Below, piece after piece: positions 46,869 through 55,472 of a DNA stretch of 64,000 nucleotides. Origin of the DNA: CADEEN01 sp963840805. Lineage in GTDB: Bacteria > Pseudomonadota > Gammaproteobacteria > Burkholderiales > Burkholderiaceae_C. The notes below the pieces were generated by a model. The model was not told where the DNA came from, searched no databases, and saw only the letters and a list, made by a program, of their open reading frames with translations. Each line of letters begins with the position of its first letter. Positions within the stretch are counted from its first letter, which is position 1. The DNA is taken from contig CAWJAJ010000010.1 in NCBI GenBank assembly GCA_963840805.1, positions 124,001-188,000 on the forward strand, in the 5' to 3' direction. Position numbers and translations under genes: made by a program.

Positions 46869-47975
46869 TTACAGCGGCCCTCGCGCCGCACCCACGGCCT
46901 GCTCGACGGCAAGCCCGACATCGGCAGTGCCTGCGCCACCACCCAGGTCCGGCGTGCGCGGCGCGCCGCTGCTCGGCTCGAGCACCGCCTCGATGGCGGC
47001 GACGATCGCATCGTGCGCATCGCGGTGGCCGAGAAAGTCGAGCATCAACGCGGCCGACCAGATCTGGCCGATCGGGTTGGCCACGCCCTTGCCAGCGATG
47101 TCGGGCGCGGAGCCGTGCACCGGCTCGAACAGGCTCGGCCACTGCCGCGATGGGTTGAGGCTGGCCGACGGTGCGATGCCGATGGTGCCGGTGCAGGCCG
47201 GCCCGAGGTCCGACAGGATGTCGCCGAACAGGTTGCTGGCGACCACCACATCGAACTGCTGCGGGCGCTGCACGAAGTGCGCCGTGAGGATGTCGATGTG
47301 AAAGCGATCGACGGCTACGCCGGGATAGGCCTTGGCCATCTCGGCGACACGCTCATCCCAGTACGGCATCGTGATCGAGATGCCATTGCTCTTTGTCGCC
47401 GACGTGAGCTTGCGACGCGGGCGCCGCATCGCTTCTTCGAAGGCGAACCGCAACACGCGATCGACGCCGACGCGCGACATCACGGTCTCCTGGATCACCA
47501 CTTCGCGATCGCTGCCCTCGAACATGCGCCCGCCGATGCTCGAATACTCGCCCTCGGTGTTCTCGCGCACGATCAGCATGTCGATGTCGCCGGGCTTCAG
47601 TGGCTGGCCGTTGCGGTCCACCAGCGGCGAGCGGATGCCCGGCATCAGCCGCGCCGGCCGCAGATTCACGTACTGGTCGAACTCGCGGCGGAACTTCAGC
47701 AGCGAGCCCCACAGCGAGACATGGTCAGGCACCGTGGCCGGCCAGCCGACCGCGCCGAACAGGATCGCGTCGACGCCGCGCAGCTGCTCTTTCCAGTCGT
47801 CGGGCATCATCTTGCCGTGGCGCGCGTAGTAGTCGCAGTTGGCGAAGTCGAACGTCTGCAGCGAGAGCTCGATGCCGAAGCGACGCGCCGCGGCTTCGAG
47901 CACGCGCAGGCTCTCGGGCATCACTTCCTTGCCGATGCCGTCGCCGGCGATGACGGCGATGCGATGAGCAGTCAT
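46869..47975 (-). CDS. ttuC: Tartrate/D-malate dehydrogenase-type oxidative decarboxylase
   Basis: 368 residues of the beta-decarboxylating dehydrogenase family. Motifs are IAVIAGDGIGKEVMPESLRVL at the start, LRPARLMPG, ENTEGEYSSIGGRMFEG, SATKSNGISITMPYWDE and the NAD-binding EPVHGSAPDIAGKGVANPIG. Such enzymes act on tartrate, D-malate or related hydroxy acids with NAD. The substrate cannot be fixed from sequence. It overlaps the upstream hydrolase gene by four bases, and the last 25 residues are Ala/Gly-rich and variable. Confidence 0.88.
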   Translation of the reverse strand: MTAHRIAVIAGDGIGKEVMPESLRVLEAAARRFGIELSLQTFDFANCDYYARHGKMMPDDWKEQLRGVDAILFGAVGWPATVPDHVSLWGSLLKFRREFDQYVNLRPARLMPGIRSPLVDRNGQPLKPGDIDMLIVRENTEGEYSSIGGRMFEGSDREVVIQETVMSRVGVDRVLRFAFEEAMRRPRRKLTSATKSNGISITMPYWDERVAEMAKAYPGVAVDRFHIDILTAHFVQRPQQFDVVVASNLFGDILSDLGPACTGTIGIAPSASLNPSRQWPSLFEPVHGSAPDIAGKGVANPIGQIWSAALMLDFLGHRDAHDAIVAAIEAVLEPSSGAPRTPDLGGGAGTADVGLAVEQAVGAARGPL

Positions 47976-48877
47976 GTCTTGTCGTCTCCAAAAAAGGCCA
48001 GCATCTCAGCCAGCAGTTCAACGGGACGCTCCTCGGCGATGTAATGCCCGCAGTCCAGCGCGCGGCCGCTCACGTCGACCGCGGCAGCGTGCCACAACGC
48101 CAGCGGATCGAAGCAGCGGCCCACCGTGCCGTGCGCGCCCCACAGCACGCGCAATGGCGCTTGCACGCGCCGGCCGGCGCTGCGATCGGCGCGGTCGTGC
48201 GCGAGGTCGATCGTCGCCGAGGCGCGGTAATCCTCGCAGATGGCCGCAGCACTGCCGGGCATCCGAATGCAGCGCTCGTACTCGGCCAGCGCCGCCGGCG
48301 CAAAGGCCGCCAGTCCGGCGTGCCGTGCACCCATGCCCTCGCGCAACCAGGCCACCGGGTCGGCCTCGATCGCACGCTCGGGCGTCGGCGGCGGCTGGAT
48401 CAGGAAGAACCAGTGCCAGTAGGCCCGCGCAAATGCCTCCGACGTGCCCTCGTACATCGCCAGCGTCGGCGCGATGTCGAGCAGCATCAGCCGGCTCACC
48501 GCGTGCGGGTGGTCGAGCGCGAGCCGGTGCGCCACGCGCGCGCCGCGGTCATGCGCGCAGACCGCGAAGCGCTCGAAGCCAAAGTGGCGCATCGCGGCCA
48601 GCGCATCGCGCGCCATCGCACGTTTGCTGTACCGCGCATGGTCGGCGCTGGCGGCCGGCCGCGACGAGTCGCCGCGCCCGCGCAGGTCCATGGCCACGAC
48701 GCTGAAGCGCTCGGCCAGCGGCCCGGCCACGGCATGCCACATCGCATGCGTCTGCGGGTGCCCGTGCAACAGCATCAGCGGCTCGCCCGCGCCTCCGCGA
48801 CGCAGGTGCAGGCGCACGCCGTCGTGCTCGATGTCGTGAGCGTCGTAGCCGTCGAACATCGGGGCATTGTCAGCCAC
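47972..48877 (-). CDS. Alpha/beta hydrolase, haloacetate dehalogenase-like
   Basis: 301 residues. The fold shows HGHPQTHAMW and the nucleophile elbow AHDRGARVAHRLALDHP, with Asp110, Arg111 and Arg114. Asp134, His155-Trp156 in YWHWFFL and His278 in DCGHYI line up with the catalytic and halide-binding residues of fluoroacetate dehalogenases. The family hydrolyses fluoro- or chloroacetate to glycolate. Real activity toward haloacetates is not certain, as related enzymes act on other small acids. It is coupled to ttuC (4-base overlap) and EamA (8-base overlap). Confidence 0.85.
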   Translation of the reverse strand: MADNAPMFDGYDAHDIEHDGVRLHLRRGGAGEPLMLLHGHPQTHAMWHAVAGPLAERFSVVAMDLRGRGDSSRPAASADHARYSKRAMARDALAAMRHFGFERFAVCAHDRGARVAHRLALDHPHAVSRLMLLDIAPTLAMYEGTSEAFARAYWHWFFLIQPPPTPERAIEADPVAWLREGMGARHAGLAAFAPAALAEYERCIRMPGSAAAICEDYRASATIDLAHDRADRSAGRRVQAPLRVLWGAHGTVGRCFDPLALWHAAAVDVSGRALDCGHYIAEERPVELLAEMLAFFGDDKT

Positions 48878-49760
48878 GCGCGGGCTCGCGTACGACGAGC
48901 GCCACGCCGAGCGCGGTCAGCCCGATGCCGGCAAAGACCGCCGGCCCCAGTGCTTCGCGAAACAGCAACCATGCCATCAGCGCGGTGCACGGCGGCACCA
49001 GGTACATCAGGCTGGTGACGCGGGTCGCGGCACCGCGCTGGATCAGCAGTACAGCAGCGAACTGCCGCCCAGCGTCAGCACCAGCACCGACCAGGCCATC
49101 GCGCCGACGAGCTCGGGATGGAGATGCGAATCGGCCGTCTTCGAGCCATGCCAGTGGCGCCGTCACCACCAGCGCTGCCATCAATTGCACCGCGTTGGCC
49201 GTGCGCACATCGCAAGGCGCGACGAACCGCTTCTGATAGAGCGTTCCGACGGTAATGGCCCCCAGCGCGAACACGGCCAGCGCCAGGTTGGCCGGCGTCA
49301 CCTCGCCGACACCGAGCTTGTGCCACAGCACCAGCACCAGCCCGGCGAAGCCGAGCACGAGGCCGAGCCATTGGCGCAGCGCCACCGCGTACGCGCCGCC
49401 ACGCGAATGCAGCCAGAGCGCCGTCAGCACCGGCTGCAGGCTGACGATCAGCGCCGCCGTGCCGGCGCCCAGCCCGCCCTTGACAGCGGCCCAGACGCCG
49501 CCCAGGTACCCGGCGTGCATCAGCACGCCGGCCACGGCCAGGTGCGACCACTGCGCCGGGCTGCGCGGCCAGGCGGCACGCGTCGCGGCGATCCAGACCG
49601 CGAACGCCAGCACCGAGAAGGCATAGCGCCAGGCCAGGAAGCCCAGCGGCGGCGCATGCGGCATGCCGAATCGCGCGACGACGAAACCGGTGCTCCAGAT
49701 CAACACGAAGACGGCCGGCATCGCGGCGAGCAACAGCGCGCGTTCAGCGGACCTTGGCAC
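48870..49760 (-). CDS. EamA-family (DMT) transporter with a scrambled internal segment
   Basis: About 296 codons encode ten hydrophobic helices in two EamA repeats, beginning PAVFVLIWSTGFVVARFGMPHA and ending SLMYLVPPCTALMAWLLFREALGP. Between about 49125 and 49050 the frame gives an unconserved Arg/Ala-rich stretch, while the neighbouring frame gives a clean helix (ELVGAMAWSVLVLTLGGSSLLY). Two compensating single-base indels explain this, probably consensus errors. It exports or imports a small metabolite, identity unknown. GTG 49760 overlaps the pgsA end by 17 bases; ATG 49721 is an alternative start. Confidence 0.82.
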   Translation of the reverse strand: MPRSAERALLLAAMPAVFVLIWSTGFVVARFGMPHAPPLGFLAWRYAFSVLAFAVWIAATRAAWPRSPAQWSHLAVAGVLMHAGYLGGVWAAVKGGLGAGTAALIVSLQPVLTALWLHSRGGAYAVALRQWLGLVLGFAGLVLVLWHKLGVGEVTPANLALAVFALGAITVGTLYQKRFVAPCDVRTANAVQLMAALVVTAPLAWLEDGRFASPSRARRRDGLVGAGADAGRQFAAVLLIQRGAATRVTSLMYLVPPCTALMAWLLFREALGPAVFAGIGLTALGVALVVREPARG

Positions 49761-50310
49761 GGATCTCCGGCAGCGCCTTCTGCAGGTAGTACACCATCGA
49801 CCAGATGGTCAGCACCGCGGCGATCACGATCAGCCAGGTGCCCCACAGTCGCGTGTCGATGAAGCCGAACAGGCGACCGTCGAACAGCAGGAACGGGATC
49901 GCCACCATCTGCACCACGGTCTTTAGCTTGCCCAGCATATGCACCGCCACGCTGCGGCTGGCGCCGATCTGCGCCATCCATTCGCGCAACGCCGAGATGG
50001 CGATCTCGCGGCCGATGATGACGAAGGCAATCAGCGCGTTGACGCGGTCAAGTTGCAGCAGGATCAACAGCGCCGCGCAGATCAGGAACTTGTCGGCCAC
50101 CGGATCGAGGAAGGCGCCGAAGGCGGAGGTCTGGTTCAACCTGCGCGCCAGGTAGCCGTCGGCCCAATCGGTGATCGCGACGGCGATGAACAGCACCGTC
50201 GCAATCAGGTTGCGCAGGGCCGGCTCGAGCGGCAGGTAGAACACGCCGACGACCAGCGGGATCGCGACGATGCGCGCCCAGGTCAGCAGCGTCGGCAGGT
50301 TGAAGAACAT
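49744..50310 (-). CDS. pgsA: CDP-diacylglycerol-glycerol-3-phosphate phosphatidyltransferase
   Basis: 188 residues from MFFNLPTLLTWARIVAIPLVVG. The CDP-alcohol phosphotransferase motif is ITDWADGYLARRLNQTSAFGAFLDPVADK (D-G-x2-A-R-x8-G-x3-D-x3-D), with about five membrane helices. It makes phosphatidylglycerol phosphate, the entry to phosphatidylglycerol and cardiolipin. Together with pssA, both branches of acidic and zwitterionic phospholipid synthesis start in this window. uvrC lies upstream on the same strand, as in E. coli uvrC-pgsA. Confidence 0.95.
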   Translation of the reverse strand: MFFNLPTLLTWARIVAIPLVVGVFYLPLEPALRNLIATVLFIAVAITDWADGYLARRLNQTSAFGAFLDPVADKFLICAALLILLQLDRVNALIAFVIIGREIAISALREWMAQIGASRSVAVHMLGKLKTVVQMVAIPFLLFDGRLFGFIDTRLWGTWLIVIAAVLTIWSMVYYLQKALPEIRAKVR

Positions 50311-50359
50311 GCGCCGATCGTAGCCGGTCCGGCCGTCGACGGCCTGACAAGCCGCTGCG

Positions 50360-50827
50360 CTAGTTGTCGAGCACGCGCGGCTTGAAGCGCCGGTCGTCGC
50401 GGAACAGGAACACCTCGCTGAACTTCCACGGCCGCGGCAGGTGCGAGACGTCGCCGAACGGCGCGGCTCGGTTGACGGCATCGATGGCCAACTGCACCGT
50501 GTCGGTCGCCTGGCTCGGTTGACGCTGCACGCTGACGCGACGCAGGCTGCCGTCGGCGTTGAGTTCGACCTCCAGCACCGGGATCGCCAGCAGCGGCTGC
50601 GGCACTTCGCCGGTGAAGGTGGCATTCGGATTCGCGGCCACCAGGCGCTGCGCAGCCCTCAGCTTGTAGTCGTCCCAGTCGCGTGCCCTTGCCGTCGCCG
50701 GCGGCAGGGCCAGCGCTGGCGGCGGGGCAGCGCCGGGCGGCCCCGGCACGCGCGGCGGCGTGCAGGCGGCCAGGGTCGCGAGGCCGAAAACGCCGGCGAG
50801 CAAGCGAACACGGTCAATGAAGCGCAC
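50360..50827 (-). CDS. Lipoprotein with TonB C-terminal-like domain
   Basis: 155 residues from GTG (VRFIDRVRLLAGVFGLATLAACTPP). The lipobox LAAC indicates a lipid-anchored envelope protein. A Pro/Ala-rich linker is followed by a domain resembling the TonB C-terminus (VLEVELNADGSLRRVSVQRQP and AIDAVNRAAPFG). Function unknown. Its start overlaps the end of uvrC by 14 bases, and pgsA begins 49 bases after its stop, placing it inside a uvrC-pgsA operon. Confidence 0.75.
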   Translation of the reverse strand: MRFIDRVRLLAGVFGLATLAACTPPRVPGPPGAAPPPALALPPATARARDWDDYKLRAAQRLVAANPNATFTGEVPQPLLAIPVLEVELNADGSLRRVSVQRQPSQATDTVQLAIDAVNRAAPFGDVSHLPRPWKFSEVFLFRDDRRFKPRVLDN

Positions 50828-52724
50828 GGTAGATCTCCTCGGCCAGGGGTTTGGAGATCCCGTCGACACTGGCCAGGTCGTCGACGCTCGCATTGGCCAC
50901 GCCCCGCACGCCGCCGAAGCGCTGCAGCAGACGGGCGCGTTTCTTCGGGCCGATGCCCGCGATCTCTTCGAGGCTGCTCGCCCCGGTGCGCACGCTGGCG
51001 CGGCGCGCGCGCATGCCGGTGATGGCGAAGCGGTGGGCCTCGTCGCGGATCTGCGCCACCAGCATCAGCGCCGCCGAGTCGTGACCGAGATGGACCTTGG
51101 CGCGGCCGTCGGCGAACACCAGCTCCTCGAGGCCGACCTTGCGGCCCTCGCCCTTCTCGACGCCGGCGATCAGCGACAGGTCCAGGCCGAGCTCGCCGAA
51201 CACCTCGCGCGCCATCGCCACCTGGCCGCGGCCGCCGTCGACCAGCACCAGGTCGGGCAGCCGCACCCGCGGCCCGGCTTCGCCCGACGCCAGCGCCTCG
51301 GCCAGCTTGGCGTAACGGCGCATCAGCACCTGGCGCATCGCGGCATAGTCGTCACCGCCGGTGACGCCTTCGATGTTGTAGCGACGGTATTGCGCGCTCT
51401 GCATCTGGTGGTTCTCGTAGACCACGCAGCTTGCCTGCGTGGCCTCACCGGCGGTGTGGCTGATGTCGAAACACTCGATACGCAAGGTGTCCAGGTCGGC
51501 CACGTCCAGGGCCAGGGCTTCGGCCAAGGCCCGCGTGCGCTCGCGCTGCGAACCCTCTTCGGCCAGCAGGCGCGCGAGTGCGATCTGCGCGCCGTTGACC
51601 GCCATCTCGAGCCAGATGCGGCGCTGTTCGCGCGGCTGGTGCTGCGCCGTCACGCGCACGCCGCTGTGCTCGGCCAGCGCGGCCAGCAGGGCCGCGTCGA
51701 TCGGATGGCTGAGCACCAGCTGCGGGGGCACGAAGCCCTCCAGGTAGTGCTGTGCGATGAAGGCCTCGAGCACCTGCACCTCGGGCGGCGTGCTCTCGGC
51801 CAATGCCGCCGCATCCTCGACGTGGGTCGGGAAGTAGGCCCGGTCGCCGAGGTGGCGGCCGCCGCGCACCATCGCCAGGTTGACGCAGGCGCGGCCGCCC
51901 TGCACCTTCACCGCCAGGATGTCGACGTCCTTGTCGATCGAACCCAGGCTGCTGGCGTCCACCGCCTGCTGGTGCAGCACCCGCGCCAGCGATTCGATCT
52001 GGTTGCGCAGCTCGGCCGCCTGCTCGTACTCGAGGCGTTCGGCGTGGACCATCATGCGCCGTTGCAGATCGTCGAGCACAGCTTCGGTGTCGCCGCGCAG
52101 GAAGCGCTCGGTGTCGGCCACGTCGCGGGCATAGTCATCCGCCGAGATCAGGCCGACGCAGGGGCCGGTGCAGCGCCGGATCTGGTACAGCAGGCACGGC
52201 CGCGAGCGGTTCGCGAACACCGTGTCTTCGCAGGTGCGCAGGCGAAACACCTTCTGGATCAGCTGGATCGATTCCTTCACGGCCCACGCGCTCGGATAAG
52301 GCCCGAAGTAGCGGTGCTTCTTGTCGACCGCGCCGCGGTAGTAGGCGACGCGCGGGAAGGTTCCCGCCACGAGCTTCAGGTACGGGTAGCTCTTGTCGTC
52401 GCGAAAGAGGATGTTGAAGCGCGGGTTCAGCGCCTTGATCAGGTTGTTCTCGAGCAGCAGCGCCTCGGCCTCGCTGCGCACGACGGTGGTTTCCAGCCGC
52501 GCGATGCGCTCGACCATCAGGCCGATGCGCGTGCCGCCGTGGTCCTTGTGGAAGTAGCTCGACACGCGCTTCTTCAGGTTGCGCGCCTTGCCGACGTACA
52601 GCACCGCGCCTGCCGCGTCGAAATAGCGGTACACGCCCGGCCGCTGCGGCAGCGCGGCCACCTGCGCCAGCATGTGCTCGCGCTGGACGGACGGCTCGGT
52701 CCGGGCCACGGGGGTGTCGCTCAT
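50814..52724 (-). CDS. uvrC: UvrC, excinuclease subunit
   Basis: 636 residues. The GIY-YIG nuclease domain is at the N-terminus (PGVYRYFDAAGAVLYVGKARNLKKRVSSYF). A Cys cluster SRPCLLYQIRRCTGPCVG follows, then the UVR helix ERLEYEQAAELRNQIESL, the RNase H-like second nuclease (IECFDISHTAGE, LVLVDGGRGQV) and tandem helix-hairpin-helices at the end. With UvrA and UvrB it makes the dual incisions of nucleotide excision repair. Confidence 0.97.
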   Translation of the reverse strand: MSDTPVARTEPSVQREHMLAQVAALPQRPGVYRYFDAAGAVLYVGKARNLKKRVSSYFHKDHGGTRIGLMVERIARLETTVVRSEAEALLLENNLIKALNPRFNILFRDDKSYPYLKLVAGTFPRVAYYRGAVDKKHRYFGPYPSAWAVKESIQLIQKVFRLRTCEDTVFANRSRPCLLYQIRRCTGPCVGLISADDYARDVADTERFLRGDTEAVLDDLQRRMMVHAERLEYEQAAELRNQIESLARVLHQQAVDASSLGSIDKDVDILAVKVQGGRACVNLAMVRGGRHLGDRAYFPTHVEDAAALAESTPPEVQVLEAFIAQHYLEGFVPPQLVLSHPIDAALLAALAEHSGVRVTAQHQPREQRRIWLEMAVNGAQIALARLLAEEGSQRERTRALAEALALDVADLDTLRIECFDISHTAGEATQASCVVYENHQMQSAQYRRYNIEGVTGGDDYAAMRQVLMRRYAKLAEALASGEAGPRVRLPDLVLVDGGRGQVAMAREVFGELGLDLSLIAGVEKGEGRKVGLEELVFADGRAKVHLGHDSAALMLVAQIRDEAHRFAITGMRARRASVRTGASSLEEIAGIGPKKRARLLQRFGGVRGVANASVDDLASVDGISKPLAEEIYRALH

Positions 52725-52756
52725 CGGCCGCGATTATCCGTGCCGATAATCGCGCG

Positions 52757-53819
52757 ATGCGCTGGGACATCTTCTGCCGCGTGATCGACAACCTCGGCGA
52801 CCTCGGCGTTTGCTGGCGCCTGGCCGCCGACCTCGGCTCGCGCGGCGAGGCCGTGCGGCTGTGGGTCGACGATGCGCAGGCGCTGGCCTGGATGGCACCG
52901 CAGGGCGCCGCCGGCGTCAGCGTCACCCGCTGGATCGATCCCCTGCCCGTAGCCGCGCCGGGCGACGTGGTGATCGAGGCCTTCGGCTGCGACCCGCCGC
53001 CCTCGTTCGTCGCCCGCATGGCAGCGGCGACGCCGGCGCCGGTGTGGATCAACCTCGAGTACCTCAGCGCCGAGACCTACGTCGAGCGCAGCCACGGCCT
53101 GGCGTCGCCGCAGCAGCACGGCCCCGGCGCCGGCCTGGTGAAGTGGTTCTTCTACCCCGGCTTCACGCCCACGCAGCGGCGGCCTGTTGCGCGAGGCGAG
53201 CGCGCTCGACGCCCCGCCGCCGGCCGCCGCTGCCGCGTGGCTGGCCGAGCACGGCGTGGCGCCGCGCGCCGGCGAGCGCCGCGTCAGCCTGTTCGCCTAT
53301 GCCGACGCACCGTTCGATGCGCTGTTCGACCGCCTCGACGGCGAACCGACCCTGGTGCTGCTGGCGGCCGGCGCCGCGCAGGCGCCGGCACGGCGGTGCT
53401 TCGATCGCCAGGGCCGGCGCGGCCGCCACCTGCGCGCCCACGCCCTGCCCTGGCTCGACCAGCCCGGCTACGACCGCTTGCTGCGCGCCTGCGACCTCAA
53501 CTTCGCCCGCGGCGAGGACTCGATCGTGCGCGCCATGTGGGCCGGCGCGCCTTTCGTGTGGCACATCTACCCGCAGCAGGACGGCGCCCACGTGCCCAAG
53601 CTCGAAGCCCTGCTCGGGCGTGTCACCGCCGGCAGCGATCCAGCGCTGGCCGCAGCCGTGCGCGAGGTCTGGCGGGCCTGGAACGGCCTCGCGGACTGGC
53701 CCGCCGCGCTGCCGGATGCCGTGGCCTGGCGCGCCCAGTGTCGGGCCTGGCGCGACCACCTGGCCGCACAGCCCGACCTCACCAGCCAGCTGCTGCACTT
53801 CGTCGCCGCAAAACGGTAG
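52757..53819 (+). pseudogene. earP: EarP, EF-P arginine rhamnosyltransferase, single frameshift
   Basis: The first part reads MRWDIFCRVIDNLGDLGVCWRLAADL and FYPGFTPTQ in one frame to about 53178. The rest reads GGLLREASALDAPPPA to FVAAKR in the next frame, a one-base gain at CAGCGGCGG. The catalytic region RGEDSIVRAMWAGAPFVWHIYPQQDGAH is intact. EarP transfers rhamnose from dTDP-rhamnose to Arg32 of EF-P. The target efp follows 68 bases downstream and keeps Arg32, so the pair is probably functional and the frameshift may be a consensus error. Confidence 0.85.
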
Positions 53820-53887
53820 AATTGCAGGCTTTGCGCACTGGGGTCGAACACCACGAGTGCGCCCCAATACTTCAACCGCAAGACACC

Positions 53888-54439
53888 ATGAAACTCGCTC
53901 AGGAAATCCGCGCCGGCAACGTCATCATGCAGGGCAGGGACCCGATGGTCGTGCTGAAGACCGAATACAGCCGCGGCGGCCGCAACTCGGCCACCGTGCG
54001 CATGAAGATGAAGAACCTGCTCAACGGCTCCGGCGCCGAAGTGGTGTTCAAGGCCGACGACAAGATGGACCAGATCGTGCTCGACAAGAAGGAGTGCACC
54101 TACTCCTACTTCGCCGATCCGATGTACGCCTTCATGGACCACGAATACAACCAGTTCGAGGTCGAGGCCGAGAACATGGGCGACGCGATCCACTACCTCG
54201 AGGACGGCATGCCGGTCGAGGTGGTGTTCTACGACGGCAAGGCGATCTCGGTCGAACTGCCGACCAGCGTGGTGCGCGAGGTCAGCACCGAGCCCGCCGT
54301 CAAGGGCGACACCTCGGGCAAGGTCATGAAGCCGGCCAAGATCGCCACCGGCTTCGAGATCGCGGTGCCGCTGTTCGTCGAGAACGGCGACAAGATCGAG
54401 ATCGACACCCGCACGCACGAGTACCGCAAGAGGGTCTGA
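53888..54439 (+). CDS. efp: Translation elongation factor P (rhamnosylated Arg type)
   Basis: 183 residues from MKLAQEIRAGNVIMQGRDPMVV. The KOW-like domain I carries Arg32 at the loop tip (SRGGRNSA), the residue modified by EarP, instead of Lys. Two OB domains follow, with the C-terminal signature FVENGDKIEIDTRTHEYRKRV. It relieves ribosome stalling at polyproline stretches. Proline-rich proteins in this window (DUF3106, the HppA linker) are plausible clients. Confidence 0.97.
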   Translation: MKLAQEIRAGNVIMQGRDPMVVLKTEYSRGGRNSATVRMKMKNLLNGSGAEVVFKADDKMDQIVLDKKECTYSYFADPMYAFMDHEYNQFEVEAENMGDAIHYLEDGMPVEVVFYDGKAISVELPTSVVREVSTEPAVKGDTSGKVMKPAKIATGFEIAVPLFVENGDKIEIDTRTHEYRKRV

Positions 54440-54461
54440 CGCCAGCGGCAGGATGGGCAGC

Positions 54462-54488
54462 GGGCACCCGACGGGTGCCCTTGTCTTT
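54462..54488 (+). terminator. Terminator after efp
   Basis: GGGCACCC (54462-54469) and GGGTGCCC (54473-54480) form an 8-bp stem with a three-base loop, followed by TTGTCTTTTG. The U run is interrupted, but the position 22 bases after the efp stop is right for an intrinsic terminator. Confidence 0.75.
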
Positions 54489-54511
54489 TGTGGCGTTGCA
54501 TCATTGACGGC

Positions 54512-55465
54512 ATGGCTTTCGACTTCGACGCCGCGGTCACGGCACCGTTTCGCATGCAGCCCGGCCTGCGCCGCATGGCCGACGCTGCGGCGCACCTGAC
54601 CCCGGTGCCGCCAGGGTCGCGCCACCAGCGCGAGAAGCTCGCCGTGCTGTCGGCCGCACCGGCGCAGGCGCTGCAAGCCGTCGCCGGCTTCGACGCGCGA
54701 CCCGCGTTGCACGCCCTCGCCGCCCATGCCGCGCGCGAGCATCCGGCGCACTTCGGCTGGGACGGCGAGCGCGCCATCGCGCAGGCGTTGGGCGTCGCGG
54801 TGCGCGGCGATGCCGTCGACGAGATCGCCGCCGGCAGTTTCGGCCTGGGCGACGAATTGGCGCGCTGCCTGCGCGGCCTGCCCGAGGGATGGCGCCTGCC
54901 CGGCCTGCTCAGCCTGGCGTTCGTCGAGGATTTCGCGCTGGTCGATGGCCGCACCGGCACGCTGCCCTGGCTGGCGGTGGCGCTGCCCTCGCACTGGGCG
55001 CCGCATGACAAGATCGGCCGTCACTTCCGCGAGGTCCACGCGCCGGTGGCCGACAACGCGCTGCTGCTGCGCGCCGGCGACCACCTGATGCGCATGGTCA
55101 GCGGTCCCGAGCGCTGGGAGCGCTTTGTCTGGAACGTCAGCCGGCATCCGCGCCTCAATGCCCATCCGGCCGACGTCGACCATGCACCGTGGCCGGCCGA
55201 GGCCTTTGCCGATCTCCAGGCCCCGCACGCGTGGTGGCGCACCGAGCACCAGACCTTCATCCCGCTGCCGGGCCAGGGCCAGGCGGTGTTCACGATCCAT
55301 GTCGAGACCGCGCCACTGGCCGCCGCGATCGACAGCCCCGCCAAGGCGGCCCGGCTGCACGACGCCATCGCGACGATGAGCGACGCAGTGCTGGCCTACC
55401 GCAGCCTCGCCGGCGTGCGCGACGCGCTGCTGGCCTGGCTCGCGGCACGCGCGGCGGCCGCCTGA
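54512..55465 (+). CDS. DUF3445 protein (heme-dependent oxidative N-demethylase-like)
   Basis: 317 residues from MAFDFDAAVTAPFRMQPGL. The family pattern is visible in ALPSHWAPHDKIGRHFREVHAPVADN and in the C-terminal WWRTEHQTFIPLPGQGQAVFTIHVE. Characterised relatives form the catalytic alpha subunit of an enzyme that oxidatively demethylates amines, using a heme. No partner subunits are nearby, so the substrate here is open. The initiator ATG is assigned eight codons inside the open frame. mnmC begins seven bases after its stop. Confidence 0.75.
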   Translation: MAFDFDAAVTAPFRMQPGLRRMADAAAHLTPVPPGSRHQREKLAVLSAAPAQALQAVAGFDARPALHALAAHAAREHPAHFGWDGERAIAQALGVAVRGDAVDEIAAGSFGLGDELARCLRGLPEGWRLPGLLSLAFVEDFALVDGRTGTLPWLAVALPSHWAPHDKIGRHFREVHAPVADNALLLRAGDHLMRMVSGPERWERFVWNVSRHPRLNAHPADVDHAPWPAEAFADLQAPHAWWRTEHQTFIPLPGQGQAVFTIHVETAPLAAAIDSPAKAARLHDAIATMSDAVLAYRSLAGVRDALLAWLAARAAAA

Positions 55466-55472
55466 AGGCCGT

